DNA of 64,000 bases from positions 40,035 through 104,034 of the forward strand of contig NZ_JAFMOY010000117.1 of assembly GCF_019049625.1 (NCBI RefSeq), read 5' to 3'. Made by a program: the position numbers and the translations under genes. Positions 19,301 through 28,917 of the stretch are shown piece after piece. This DNA is from Rahnella ecdela. Lineage in GTDB: Bacteria > Pseudomonadota > Gammaproteobacteria > Enterobacterales > Enterobacteriaceae. Under the pieces are notes generated by a model. It saw nothing but the letters and a program-made list of their open reading frames with translations. It searched no databases and had not been told where the DNA came from. The stretch's first letter is position 1. Every line of letters begins with the position of its first letter.

Positions 19301-21547
19301 ATTGTTTCGTAAAACCCCCAATTGGCCCCCCTCCACCTTAACGACACGAAGAACATCGCCAGACTGCAGTTGATATTGAGGCATTTTTCCCAAAACATGC
19401 AGCTTCTCACCTACCGCGACAGGGAGTCGCTGTGGTCGGTAAAGCGACCACTGGCTATCGAGTGCAGACAGTGGGACTTGTTTTGTTTCCCCCGCCTCAT
19501 TACGCAACGTCAATGCGTGTGTCTTATGCGCTATGCGGTCTATAACAAACCTGACAGGGGATTTGCTTTGTCTCCCCCAATGCTCCAGGACCATGCCTTC
19601 CTGGTAATGATCGCGTACCCTGCGACCTTTACTGGGTACCCACACCGGTACGATTGTGCTGATAAATGCATCCTTTGGGGACAAGATTTCCTTAGCCTTA
19701 AGGGCTTGACGCACCACATCGATGAGGGTCTTCTGTTCGCGCGGGCCTGAGGCCTGAATGACCGCGTGCCCTCCTTCTTTTAGGTGAGAGGCGTAGTCGT
19801 GCGCTAACCGGCTGTAGCGTTGATCTTTATCCGTTTCGCTGATGACGGTGACATCGACCTGCTTTCCCCCCTCATAACGGTAAGACTTACTGCCTGAATC
19901 ACGCATAATGGCCAGCGCATTCCCTGTTCCTCCCCGTTGCTGCGCATCCATCACTAACAGTTGAACATTGTTTCGTAGAGCGCCCTCCAACAAGGTTACG
20001 GTCTCTTTCAGGCTGAGCTTCTCGCCCTGATCCACAATGAGGGTGCTGTGGGGAACAAACGCCGTGCCGTCAGGCAAACGGGCCTTAGTGAGCACCGTTT
20101 CATTCACCAGGTGCGGGTCGTTTTGTATGAATTTACGGGACGCTGCATCACCGGTGAGTATCTGCACGTCACGGCCTTGAGCTCGGGCCAAACGTATCAA
20201 TTCTGCCACGCGATCACGCTGAAGCCCCGCGCCACCCGTGCCAGAAAGTATTGCGATAGCCGGTTGGTCCTGTACCAGTTTACTCACCACGTCGCTGAAG
20301 GGTGCTGCGCGGGTGCCTTCCCTGTGTGGATGAATGGCAACCCGCCCATGGCACAAGAGTTCCGCGCTTAAGGTTTTGATGGAGAGCTCATCGAGGACAT
20401 GAATATAAGAGGTAAAAACCCCTTTCTCTTTGTCCAGAGGAATAAGCTGCTGGTCTGCGATCGCCCCCTCTATTCCTGCACGAGCCTGCTCAATCACCCC
20501 ACCCTGGGCGGGCAGTTGACTGACCGTCTTGGCTAAGACATCCGAGTAAGAGAATTGGGTCTTTGCTTCACTGAGCAGTGAAATGGCTTGCCTAATAGCC
20601 TGGTTCACGTCTGCCTGGGACGGCGGGTGACGAGGCGTCATTCCTTCCCTCAGTCGTTGGTCAGCACGCTCACGATAGGTGGCCATATCGAAACCTGTGG
20701 TTTTTAAAGTTGTCATCCACTCGAGCATTTTTTGCGCTGGATACAGTGTTTTTTTGGCCTTTCGGGTATCGAGGGCGGCGACATCGCGTGATTGAGGGGA
20801 AGCATCCGCGCCCACCGCCTCATCAATGGCTTTACTCCGACCAGAGAAGACCTTCACAGGGACATCACGCAGCTCCCACATGTCATGTCGGCCAACAATT
20901 TCGACCTCATAGCCCATCTTCTCCACCGCCGTGCGCAGTGCCTGCCGGTATATTTTTCCGAGCGCAATTTGATTTGCCAGGACATTTTCTGAGAATCCGG
21001 TTTTACCCACCGTATCGCTGCTCAGCGCCTGCCACTTTTCTCCATTGCGGGTCGCATTGATTACCACGCTGTGCGTATGCAGGTGGGGATCTTGGTCCCG
21101 GGAAGTATCATGGTTAAAGCAGGCAATAATCAGATTGCCTGTCAGTACCGTTTCAGAATGACCTTCACGCATAGACCGTGTCGAGGCCAATGACTCGACC
21201 TGGTTTAGTGCCAGGTCAACGGCAAGATTATGGGCCTCGACAAGGCGCTTATCCCCTCCCAGCATGGCCATGACGGAAACACTTTTTGGTGCGGAAAACG
21301 TCAGATCGTATCCCGGGCGATGTGTATTGACTCCGCGTTGCCAGCGGCTAAGGTCAGCCCCGCCTGGCAGACGCCCGTTTAAGGCTTCACTCAGCGTAAG
21401 TCTGTCTATTGCCCCCTTTAATCCTAACCGTTTGGCCCCCTCCCCGCGCCAGTGCTCACTCATGCTCCCCAGCACATAGTCATTGTCCTCATCGGTGTAG
21501 TAGCTGGCCGCATTTTCGGCCGACCGGATTCGACTGAAACTCATCAT
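16316..21547 (-). CDS. traI: TraI relaxase-helicase (MobF family)
   Basis: 1743 residues against 1756 in F. The N-terminal relaxase nicks oriT and stays bound to the 5' end; the C-terminal half is a 5'-3' helicase. Y16, Y17 and Y24 are present, but position 23 is Asp where F has Tyr. The metal ligands H146, H157 and H159 match F exactly. A degenerate first helicase domain ('ILSGTGGAGLQ') precedes the active one, with Walker A 'GYAGVGKTT' at about residue 990. The last 100 residues form the variable tail. The start ATG shares one base with the traD stop (TGATG). It is the last gene of the operon; no traX or finO follows. Confidence 0.96.
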   Translation of the reverse strand: MMSFSRIRSAENAASYYTDEDNDYVLGSMSEHWRGEGAKRLGLKGAIDRLTLSEALNGRLPGGADLSRWQRGVNTHRPGYDLTFSAPKSVSVMAMLGGDKRLVEAHNLAVDLALNQVESLASTRSMREGHSETVLTGNLIIACFNHDTSRDQDPHLHTHSVVINATRNGEKWQALSSDTVGKTGFSENVLANQIALGKIYRQALRTAVEKMGYEVEIVGRHDMWELRDVPVKVFSGRSKAIDEAVGADASPQSRDVAALDTRKAKKTLYPAQKMLEWMTTLKTTGFDMATYRERADQRLREGMTPRHPPSQADVNQAIRQAISLLSEAKTQFSYSDVLAKTVSQLPAQGGVIEQARAGIEGAIADQQLIPLDKEKGVFTSYIHVLDELSIKTLSAELLCHGRVAIHPHREGTRAAPFSDVVSKLVQDQPAIAILSGTGGAGLQRDRVAELIRLARAQGRDVQILTGDAASRKFIQNDPHLVNETVLTKARLPDGTAFVPHSTLIVDQGEKLSLKETVTLLEGALRNNVQLLVMDAQQRGGTGNALAIMRDSGSKSYRYEGGKQVDVTVISETDKDQRYSRLAHDYASHLKEGGHAVIQASGPREQKTLIDVVRQALKAKEILSPKDAFISTIVPVWVPSKGRRVRDHYQEGMVLEHWGRQSKSPVRFVIDRIAHKTHALTLRNEAGETKQVPLSALDSQWSLYRPQRLPVAVGEKLHVLGKMPQYQLQSGDVLRVVKVEGGQLGVLRNNQSTPQSLHVAGSPFGAIKVDQAWVEGLGRSVSDTATVFAAVANRDLDRRTLNQISRSGVQVCLYCAQQEQRTTEKLARHFVCRTVIQHLTEVSGREKIEEAMMCQKARLNTPAQQALHLAIPVLEGQKLAFSRISLLATAQQFGESALTLPVLEKEVKQQIHDGVLISVSASHAYGDDLLISRSAFDAEKRIIRHIAEGKGAVQSLIAHVPDQVLTGLTAGQQKATRLILETHDRFVAVQGYAGVGKTTQFTAVMKAINALPEEIRPRVVGLGPTHRAVGEMRSAGIDAQTLSSFLFDADLQHKHGDTLNYRSTVFVVDESSMIGNADMAKTYALITAGGGRAVFSGDSSQLQPISSGQPFKLQQARSAADVAIMKEIVRQTPALRPAVYSMIARDMAGALNTVEHVKPEQVPRQKNAWVPQSSVIEFTRKREQEIQRAAAEGKYLQEAQPASLYACIVNDYMGRTFEARRQTLIVTHLNEDRRAINAQIHSAREKAGELSGKTRRLPILVAANVRDGELRRINTWEEHRDARVLMDKGYHQITDIDVKCGLITLRNSEGTTRLLSPREATSEGLTLYLSDHIDVGAGDKIRFSKSDNERGYIANSVWTVVEVSREGIRLTNGEQTRTVKPESDEAQRHIDLAYAVTAHGAQGASESFAIALEGTDGGRERMVSFESVYVALSRSKQHVQVYTDNRNAWIAAMDNVTERSTAHDVLVPRSEHAVKNAKRLLKHALPLQDVAMGRALLQHSGLQKGHSLARWLTLGQDSQPHISFPVYDSNGKSAGIWLNPLKQGLDLDVLTSQGQVLGIPEAQFVALQASRTGEVRLAQNMHEGTALAARHPESGIVVRLFDEGRPWNPGRMTGGKLWVDGVTDIALSKENACISNEVTQARRADEIQRQALERRAEQTGRAMRETDKSSSIATLPDEKIKTLISDVISRMDKKCLSGKLPVFDLSERQKQADAVNHIVSENRHRERFQQIENGGVSDKTLDEN

Positions 21548-23718
21548 CAGAAACTGTCCCCTACCTCGACCTCATCAGGTGGCGCATGACCGGGAGGTAT
21601 GTCGCTATCTTCTGGCCGCCATATCGCGCGTTCTGCCACCTGTGAAGACTGCCACCGTGCGTAAGCATCAAAATCCACAGCCTCCCCCTCGTTCTCAAGG
21701 CCTGGCGGTAGCGTCACCCCGTCGTCTCGTAAAGACGCCTGCCCACCGGCATGGCCGGCCGGTGTGGCGGCGAAAGTGCCGGCAGTCTGATCATCAGTCG
21801 GCACCGCGCAATGAGGTGTGTGAGCAGAGGCCTCTGCGGGTGCCACACTTTGCATTCTCACACCATCCGGAAGGCGCTCAGACCCCGTCGCGTCAGTTTC
21901 AGGTTGAGCAAATAATTCTGAAATACGCCGTCCTTCTTCTTCTCGGGTGGTCAGGACTGCGCTCAGCCGGCACTCCGCCTCACTATCTACCTGACGGGGG
22001 ATAAACGGCGCAGCCACTTTTGGGCGAGACTGATATTTAAGCGGAAGTTTTACGGCAGGATAAGGGCCCGGTAGGGTGACATAACAGGTTAAGTCGGGCA
22101 GCGTTTGAATATCGCTATAACTGACCAGCGTCATTCTTTCCCTGTCCTTGCCCACCGAGGTCCCGTCACGCACAGGATCGACGCCGTAAGAATATTGTTC
22201 AGACGCTTTGAGCAACTCCTTTTCCCCGATCTCCCCTGCGGCAAATTCTGCTATCTGCTTGCTCGGCGAACGGAAAAAGGCACGGGTGTTCAGCACATCA
22301 AATAACGTCGCCGCGCCTTTGGTGCCGTAGATATCTTCGAGCTGGGCATAAGACTGAAAGCCCAGCACATAGCACCCCCCGAATTTTCTCGCCTCGGGCA
22401 GGATTTCAACCAGATCCGGCAGCTTGTGCAAGGTGGGCAATTCATCGCCAAAGATCCATACGCGGCGTTGTCTGTTTTCACCCATTGAGAGCAAACCGCG
22501 TATTGCCAGCGACAGCCACATGGATATGACAGGCTTGAGGGAAGCATGGGTATCCGCATTCGATGAAATGAATAACCAGCCGTTGTTTCCGTCTTCGCGC
22601 ACCCCGCGCATCCAGTCACGGATAGTGAAAGGTTCACCATGACACTCAATCCCCTGGAGATAACGGATAGCTTTGACGTAATTGGTGAGAACGGCACGAA
22701 TGGAGATCGCCGTTTTTTCAATTTTTTCTTCCACCAGATTCGCCGCAGGTGAAGATTTCAGATAAGCCCGGAGCTTATCCATTTTTATAGACAACAACGT
22801 ATCGACCAGCTTGGCATACCGGCGATCAGAATCCTTTCGCATCACATAAGCTGCTTCGGCAAAAATGGTTCGACCGGAACCTTGCCAAAAAGGATCGTCT
22901 CGGGTGCCCATAGGAATGAGGGTATTTGCGACGTTATCGAAATCGGGCTGGGTAAGGCATTCACGCCACAAATCCCATGCAGGGCAACGGGCATCGAGGG
23001 GATTGAGGTTGATATCTTTTGAGGGGTCATAGTAACTTTTCACAAACTCGCAGGAGCGGTCGTAAACAATCGCCATATCTCCGCGCCTACGGACATGGTC
23101 CATCAGGCGACGCATGAATTCAGACTTTCCAGACCCCACGGTTCCATGAAGGCAAAAGTTCTGTATTTCGCTGTCTTTTATCAGAGGGAGCTTATCGATG
23201 TGGATATCCGAGGTTTTCCCCTCCCTCTTTAGCATCGCGGCCACCACACCAGGATCTGCGGTGAGCTGACGCCCCCCGGTGATCTCATCTTCGCTTTGTT
23301 TTTTACCCCGGGATCCCAATACCCAGACAGTAACAACGAAGACGATGAGACAAATGACACTCCCGACCATAGCCGCTATCAGAAAACTCACCCAAAGCTG
23401 TTCGCCACACCAAAGGGGGTATTTTTCAGTGAGTATTTGCTGCACGTTATAACTGAGTTTCCTGCCGTAATAGTCCAAATGGTAAACCGGTTGCACGTGC
23501 ATCAAGCCACGCATAGGACCCAGTGTCCTGCACCACCAATACACCATGCCATTGATAAAAGTCTGCCATGACAACCGGAGCATTATTGTCAGTGCGGTCG
23601 TCGTCCAGAAAAGAAGGAATAAACAATAAAATATAATGTTAGCGATTTGTCCAAACATGCGGAAACGCATTGCTGCAATTTGTCCGCCTTGCGTCATGTC
23701 TTTTACGCTAAAGCTCAT
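21547..23718 (-). CDS. traD: TraD coupling protein (type IV secretion ATPase)
   Basis: 723 residues from the ATG at 23718, which gives '[15 protein letters not shown]', nearly the F TraD start; a longer frame to 23814 is less likely. Two N-terminal membrane helices precede the VirD4-like ATPase with Walker A 'GTVGSGKS' near residue 195 and Walker B-like '[16 protein letters not shown]'. TraD brings the relaxosome to the secretion channel at the inner membrane. The C-terminal 130 residues are low-complexity and unlike F, but the very end, '-VGDSF', resembles the F tail 'GDDF' that contacts TraM. traG lies directly upstream without traS or traT between. Confidence 0.95.
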   Translation of the reverse strand: MSFSVKDMTQGGQIAAMRFRMFGQIANIIFYCLFLLFWTTTALTIMLRLSWQTFINGMVYWWCRTLGPMRGLMHVQPVYHLDYYGRKLSYNVQQILTEKYPLWCGEQLWVSFLIAAMVGSVICLIVFVVTVWVLGSRGKKQSEDEITGGRQLTADPGVVAAMLKREGKTSDIHIDKLPLIKDSEIQNFCLHGTVGSGKSEFMRRLMDHVRRRGDMAIVYDRSCEFVKSYYDPSKDINLNPLDARCPAWDLWRECLTQPDFDNVANTLIPMGTRDDPFWQGSGRTIFAEAAYVMRKDSDRRYAKLVDTLLSIKMDKLRAYLKSSPAANLVEEKIEKTAISIRAVLTNYVKAIRYLQGIECHGEPFTIRDWMRGVREDGNNGWLFISSNADTHASLKPVISMWLSLAIRGLLSMGENRQRRVWIFGDELPTLHKLPDLVEILPEARKFGGCYVLGFQSYAQLEDIYGTKGAATLFDVLNTRAFFRSPSKQIAEFAAGEIGEKELLKASEQYSYGVDPVRDGTSVGKDRERMTLVSYSDIQTLPDLTCYVTLPGPYPAVKLPLKYQSRPKVAAPFIPRQVDSEAECRLSAVLTTREEEGRRISELFAQPETDATGSERLPDGVRMQSVAPAEASAHTPHCAVPTDDQTAGTFAATPAGHAGGQASLRDDGVTLPPGLENEGEAVDFDAYARWQSSQVAERAIWRPEDSDIPPGHAPPDEVEVGDSF

Positions 23719-23898
23719 TGAGTTCACCAGGATGCAGGGAAGTAAATATATTTTGCAATGCATGTTTAACAACAGGCTGGGGCTACACATCAAGAAACGT
23801 AGGAATATCCTCATGGATTATAAAAATTGAAGGACTCCTGAATTCATTTTTTATTAACTGGCTCTCTCATCCATTTTTTTTGAGGATATTCAGAATGA

Positions 23899-26751
23899 TT
23901 ATTTTGGCTCGTTCATATCCATGTTTCCTTCAAGATTTATGCCCTCATCTAGGAGTTCGCGCTTGGTTTTAGCACCTGGCAGGGAGCCTTGCTTATCTTT
24001 TTCATTATTATATCCCGCCTGATATTTTCTTTGCTCATTGTCGAAATCATTATTTTGTTCGCGGGCATGCGTGATAATGTATTTTGATTGCCTCTCAATA
24101 TTATTTTCAGTTTCTAAATGATGGGCCTGGCTATTTTTAATCATCTCCCTGACGGTATTATTGACGCCCTCGCGAATACCGGCATGTTGAGTCTGACCCT
24201 CAATTATTTCACGGTTGCTTTTAAAATCAGCGCCGATCCCACCGTCGACATCACGGGGTTTCATCGTGGGCATAATTTCACCTGTTGCGGGTTCTGGTGA
24301 TCCTGGCTCAGTGGCCATTCTTGGCGCCATTTGATTACGCACGAACTCACGAGCCAAGTTCTCCCGTTTTGCAGCTATCTCCGCAGAACCCGCGTCAGTG
24401 AGTAAGGTGTCCGCGTCAAGGGGGGCGCGTTCACGCACAAAATTGGAGAATTGTTGCGTAAGGTTTTGATTCATCTGACCACCGAGTGACTGGGTTCGGG
24501 AGGCCATTTGCGCATACTCTTGGCTACGTGTAAAAGCTTGCGTGTACTGGTCGTAGCTATTTTTCGCCTTACTCAGGGAGGCTGCTAACTGGTCAACACG
24601 GGACACCGAATTATTCTCCGTAGCGTTGCCAGATTGGCTCGTACGGGAATACGTCAGATAATCACGGCTTTCCCTAAAGTCCCTCGCTGCCTGAGAACTG
24701 ATGTCGTGACGTGTGTCATGAGATTGCCGTCCAGAATCCGTGAGGCTCTGTGTTGACCCCGAACTTCCAGAGACGCTACCTGTGATCCGCCCGCCCCCTT
24801 CGACACTCAGCCCGGTCGCCAAGCGTCCTACTCTGCCAACGATTTGATCTCCACTACTGAATCTTCCTGCTGCATAGGCTTCCGCTGACGCGGTACCGCG
24901 GGAGGTTTTGTCCATGAGGTTCTGAAAGGATTGTTCTGCACTGATGTGGTTAGCTTTCGCATTGCTGGTCACGGCATTCCACATTTTGCTGTGCATCAAC
25001 GATTCCTGAGAATTCTGAGCTTTATCCGCGCCTTCGATCAGCGAAGCACTGTGCCCTCGGTGACTGTTGAACTGGTTTAATGCATTCCAAGCACTGACCA
25101 CGCTGCGGTTGTAACCCTGTATTGCCGTTTCGGCCTGCGATTCTGACTCCCGGGCCATTCGCTGTTGGGCGCGGGCAACCGAACGGGTGATCAGAATATC
25201 GACAGGTGTTTTAGACATGCTGCCCGTCGCGTCAACCACATGTCCGCCATCACGTGTTTGTGTTGAGGTGGCCCCATTGGCCAATTGCTGTGTCATTTGT
25301 CCGAACGACGTCGAGCTGTTGGTATTCCAGCTGTAACCCGTCACATTTTCCGTTTGCATATTGGCGAAGGAATAGTTGCCATCGACAACGCTTGCGGAAG
25401 AGGCGGAGGTTGAGCTCAGTGAAGCTGACCCGAGGGATGAGCTGATACTGGAGAAAACCTCACCTAAACCCATGACCATTTTCCAGGATAAGAAGGGGAT
25501 CATCATTGAAATGTAACCCGCGGTGGTCGCGATATCCGAATACTTAACCTGTACCCGCGACAGTTCAGACAGCACCACAGGAGCACCATTTTGTTTCGCA
25601 TAAAATGTCATGGCATTGTTGAGAATGGCGTAGAGAAGTGGCCATGTTTGAAGCCACAAAAAGGTAAAGGCATAGCCTTTAACCACCGACGTCGTGACCG
25701 CATTAAACATACCTGCCATCACCATTATCGGAAACAACCCCACCAAAATCCCCATCAGAACCGTTTGCATAATCGGTAGGGATTGCAGTGCGACCTGCCC
25801 GAGAGACGCATGGGCGAGACGTTGTTTCTCAAGCGAAGACGTGGTGGCAATGTTTAGGAGGCTGGCGGTATCACCATTGCGGGAGGCATAGCTTAAGATA
25901 CCGCCTCGAAGCGCATTTAACGTGACGTTGTGTCTGATAATCTGGCTGGCACTTTGGCCGGAGGAGTAAAAGTAACCATAGCTATCCCCCAGCAGCTGGC
26001 TGAACAACAGATCAGGTTGGGGCTTTCCCCCAAAGAGTTGCCGAACATAGTAATGCCACGTCTTTCCTCCGGTGTTGGAATCCAGTGCCAGTTTGCTTTT
26101 CAACTCAACGGCAGCGTCGCTGCAGGTTTGATAATCGTTCTTTTGGGTGAATAGGCCCCTTAACGGACTGGGTGAGGCAAAAATCAAGGTATAGGGGTCG
26201 GATGAATTCATCAGATCTTCAAGACTGTATTTATGGTTGAGAAAGATGTCACCCATGACGCAGTTTTGTACATAATCGGAAAACACCGTCGTGATTTGTG
26301 AATTTTGGGAAAGAAAATCCGTGCTGCGTGCGACCAGATTTGCCCCAAATAACATGCCCGTCTTACTGTAGGTCACGCTGTCGGGTTGTGAAAAAACCGT
26401 TTCGTAGCTTTGCACCAGCGCATGTCCGATCCGGGTGGAAAGTGACGCAGGCAGCGCCAGACCCACCGGCACGTTATCCACTTCATATACCTGCACGGCA
26501 TTGCTGTTATCAATGATCTGAATCGGGGTACGAATGATCACCATTAAAGAGACAAACACCAGCACAAAGGACCACCCCACCATATCCAGTACATCGTGTT
26601 TTCTCGTCCAGTTAACGGCGACGATGAGCACTGAAAACAACAAAGCCATGTGCGACATCGTTTTCCAGGTTTGGGTGCCGATGAACGCCGCGATTGCATT
26701 GAAAGTTCCGCGCAGCCATTCCCCTCCCGCAAGGGTGTAAATGTCTAACAT
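23899..26751 (-). CDS. traG: TraG, pilus assembly and mating-pair stabilisation protein
   Basis: 950 residues against 938 in F. The N-terminal part has several membrane helices ('HMALLFSVLIVAVNW', 'MVGWSFVLVFVSLMVII') and a periplasmic region; the helices at about 325-450 are followed by a long Ser/Gln-rich C-terminal domain. In F the N-terminal half is needed for pilus assembly, and the C-terminal half for stable mating pairs and as the donor-side target of TraS exclusion. The start overlaps the traH stop by one base. Confidence 0.94.
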   Translation of the reverse strand: MLDIYTLAGGEWLRGTFNAIAAFIGTQTWKTMSHMALLFSVLIVAVNWTRKHDVLDMVGWSFVLVFVSLMVIIRTPIQIIDNSNAVQVYEVDNVPVGLALPASLSTRIGHALVQSYETVFSQPDSVTYSKTGMLFGANLVARSTDFLSQNSQITTVFSDYVQNCVMGDIFLNHKYSLEDLMNSSDPYTLIFASPSPLRGLFTQKNDYQTCSDAAVELKSKLALDSNTGGKTWHYYVRQLFGGKPQPDLLFSQLLGDSYGYFYSSGQSASQIIRHNVTLNALRGGILSYASRNGDTASLLNIATTSSLEKQRLAHASLGQVALQSLPIMQTVLMGILVGLFPIMVMAGMFNAVTTSVVKGYAFTFLWLQTWPLLYAILNNAMTFYAKQNGAPVVLSELSRVQVKYSDIATTAGYISMMIPFLSWKMVMGLGEVFSSISSSLGSASLSSTSASSASVVDGNYSFANMQTENVTGYSWNTNSSTSFGQMTQQLANGATSTQTRDGGHVVDATGSMSKTPVDILITRSVARAQQRMARESESQAETAIQGYNRSVVSAWNALNQFNSHRGHSASLIEGADKAQNSQESLMHSKMWNAVTSNAKANHISAEQSFQNLMDKTSRGTASAEAYAAGRFSSGDQIVGRVGRLATGLSVEGGGRITGSVSGSSGSTQSLTDSGRQSHDTRHDISSQAARDFRESRDYLTYSRTSQSGNATENNSVSRVDQLAASLSKAKNSYDQYTQAFTRSQEYAQMASRTQSLGGQMNQNLTQQFSNFVRERAPLDADTLLTDAGSAEIAAKRENLAREFVRNQMAPRMATEPGSPEPATGEIMPTMKPRDVDGGIGADFKSNREIIEGQTQHAGIREGVNNTVREMIKNSQAHHLETENNIERQSKYIITHAREQNNDFDNEQRKYQAGYNNEKDKQGSLPGAKTKRELLDEGINLEGNMDMNEPK

Positions 26752-28142
26752 TATTGCCCCCCGCTGAAATGGTAGTTATTTTGATAACGGGTCATCATGC
26801 GGGCAGAGACCTGCTGTCGCATGTAATTCATCTGGCGGTCTACCACGAGTAACGCATCCTGCTGAACCTGGACCCTGGCCTGAAATGCCGCGATTTGCTG
26901 CGTGGTCTGATTCAGGTTATCCATCACCAGATCCATTGATGCCTGCGGATAATTGCCCACAGACAGGGTGGCTCTGGCTTGCTGGATAAGTTCCTGGATG
27001 TACTGCAAGAGGATGTCGTACCCGATGTAATCGGTCAGTTGGTAGACCAAACTGTTTGCAACACCCAACATCTGGGGGTCAACCAGATACTTCAAGAGAG
27101 GAATGGAGGTGCTCGAAATGAAGCCTTTTTCCTTTTCGGTCAGCGCAACATCGCTTACCGCCTTGTTCTGAATGCTGGTGAGGAGCTGAGTAACCTGCGC
27201 TTTAAGGGCTTTATCTTGGCTAATGGTGACAGGGGTATCGGAGACCACCTTCAGACACTTATCTGCGTCATTACAGTGGTAAATTTGTGCCGTGCCGCCG
27301 TCCATCATGGCTTTAATCAGGTCGCGGTCCGTAGTCCTTGCCGGCAGCGGCGTGATGTCACCGTTAGCACCAAATACCAGCGACCCCGTCAACGTCATAA
27401 TGAATTCTTTGAGTTCTTTGTTGCCGTCAAAAAGCCGGTTTTTCGACAATGCGTTCCACATCAGATTGATGTTTTTCATGACCCGTTCTTTGTCTTTTTC
27501 ACTGGCCCTGTCCTGAACATCATCGAGACTGCCTCCGACGGTACACCCCTGACGTGATGCCGCCCAATCCGCGAAAATATTGCTCTCACCGGCGATGTCC
27601 TGACAGACTTTCTGCTGTGAGACTTGTGTTCGTGGAAACAGCCCACCGACAATGCCCTGGGCGGCCTGACAGGAGCTAAGATTCATGCTATTCACGTCAC
27701 TGGCGAGCTTTTGTAGAAAGTCTTTCGCCTGTTTAATCTCAGGCACGGTCGTCTGCAGCGCTAAATCGAAGAAATAACCGGCGGCATTCGACATGATCTG
27801 CTTGGCAAAGCGCTGTAATTGTTCGCCATTAATAAAACTGAACGCGCCAAGATAAGCATCGATACCGCCACAACCGGCATTAATATCCGGAAGCGTCATG
27901 GAGACCAGTTGGATTTGTTTGACCTGCGTCCTCGCGTAGATGGAGCCTCCCGACGCATAGCCGGCAGCTTGCCCTTGCCATACCTGTGGCTGGCTCGTAT
28001 TGGAGGCAAAACCCAGCTTATTGAAAAATTGATTCATGTCGCTGTTAACGTCGGCGTATGACGAACTGACGACCACCACACCCAACACGAACAGGGAGCG
28101 CGCCCAACGTTTGGACATCTTGTGACCATGGCGTTTACTCAC
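26751..28142 (-). CDS. traH: TraH, F-type pilus assembly protein
   Basis: 463 residues from a GTG at 28142 that has a GGAGG site and overlaps trbB by 8 bases. A signal peptide is followed directly by 'ADVNSDMNQFFNKLGFASN', almost identical to mature F TraH (458 residues). TraH is a periplasmic/outer-membrane protein of the outer pilus-assembly complex, working with TraF, TraU, TraW and TrbI in pilus extension. The C-terminal 'VQQDALLVVDRQMNYMRQQ' coiled segment is also conserved. Confidence 0.95.
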   Translation of the reverse strand: MSKRHGHKMSKRWARSLFVLGVVVVSSSYADVNSDMNQFFNKLGFASNTSQPQVWQGQAAGYASGGSIYARTQVKQIQLVSMTLPDINAGCGGIDAYLGAFSFINGEQLQRFAKQIMSNAAGYFFDLALQTTVPEIKQAKDFLQKLASDVNSMNLSSCQAAQGIVGGLFPRTQVSQQKVCQDIAGESNIFADWAASRQGCTVGGSLDDVQDRASEKDKERVMKNINLMWNALSKNRLFDGNKELKEFIMTLTGSLVFGANGDITPLPARTTDRDLIKAMMDGGTAQIYHCNDADKCLKVVSDTPVTISQDKALKAQVTQLLTSIQNKAVSDVALTEKEKGFISSTSIPLLKYLVDPQMLGVANSLVYQLTDYIGYDILLQYIQELIQQARATLSVGNYPQASMDLVMDNLNQTTQQIAAFQARVQVQQDALLVVDRQMNYMRQQVSARMMTRYQNNYHFSGGQ

Positions 28143-28695
28143 TCCCCGCCTCCTTGGTTACCGCCTCCTGAAACACCCTATCCAGGCGAGTTAAAAAAGC
28201 GTACTCGTCGCTTGCCCCTTGCATAATCGGCCAGGTATTCAGGGTGTTTACATTCACCAAAAATGTCGTGGGCGTGGCGATAGGCATCGGGGACGGAAAA
28301 AAGGCCTTCATCACGTCTGCCGGCGCGGGCAAGGCACCGGGGTAAGTTTCATCGCCTTGACCATCAAGGGTGTAGGGAAATACTGAAAGGCCCATCCGTT
28401 CACCCAATCGTTTCAACAAAGGGTCAAACTGGTGGCAATAAGGGCAGTGGTATTGCATGAACACCACCACTTTCCACTGGCTAAGATCTACCTGCTGTCC
28501 ATTGCTTAAGATGCGCCAGTGCGCAGACGGTTTTTTCCTGTCAGATGCATGGATTACGGGCTGCCCTGCCCCCATGACCCCGTGACCTGGCCTGTCTAGC
28601 GCTGCGGCATCGGCGCGTACCGCGGCATAGGTTATGCCAAGTGCAAGCACGAGCAGGCTACTTGGTGTGATCTTCATGGTGGATTTCATGGTCAT
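28135..28695 (-). CDS. trbB: TrbB, periplasmic thioredoxin-like disulfide isomerase
   Basis: 186 residues from the ATG at 28695, 4 bases after AAGGAG; a second ATG at 28689 is an alternative. After a signal peptide comes a thioredoxin fold with the active site 'CPYC' in 'VFMQYHCPYCHQFDP' and the cis-Pro loop 'ATPTTFLVN'. In F, TrbB helps fold disulfide-rich transfer proteins such as TraN, TraH and TraU. The start lies inside the end of traQ, so the two are coupled. Confidence 0.93.
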   Translation of the reverse strand: MTMKSTMKITPSSLLVLALGITYAAVRADAAALDRPGHGVMGAGQPVIHASDRKKPSAHWRILSNGQQVDLSQWKVVVFMQYHCPYCHQFDPLLKRLGERMGLSVFPYTLDGQGDETYPGALPAPADVMKAFFPSPMPIATPTTFLVNVNTLNTWPIMQGASDEYAFLTRLDRVFQEAVTKEAGSE

Positions 28696-28903
28696 CACGC
28701 TCCTTTTTGTCGATATTCTCCAGTTCCCTGTTGAGGATTTTGTATCCCCCCACCACAACCATCATGACCGCGGCCGCCTCCCCTAACTGCATGGCCATGT
28801 CAGGCTGTTTCCTGACAAGGTGGGCAAAAATATGAAACCAGACGCCAATGGCAACGACCCACATGCCAGTAATATCCAGTTCGGGTAAGTGATGTATGCG
28901 CAT
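28658..28903 (-). CDS. traQ: TraQ, inner-membrane pilin chaperone
   Basis: 81 residues (F: 94). 'LPELDITGMWVVAIGVWFHIFAHLVRKQP' and a second hydrophobic segment ('AAAVMMVVVGGYKIL') match F TraQ, including the 'LDVTGMWVFSLGVWFHI' core. TraQ inserts and stabilises propilin TraA in the inner membrane. It sits between traF and trbB as in F; the antisense artA gene of F is not visible. The C-terminal tail is rich in Asp, Glu and His. Confidence 0.88.
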   Translation of the reverse strand: MRIHHLPELDITGMWVVAIGVWFHIFAHLVRKQPDMAMQLGEAAAVMMVVVGGYKILNRELENIDKKERDDHEIHHEDHTK

Positions 28904-28917
28904 GCCGCGATATTCCT

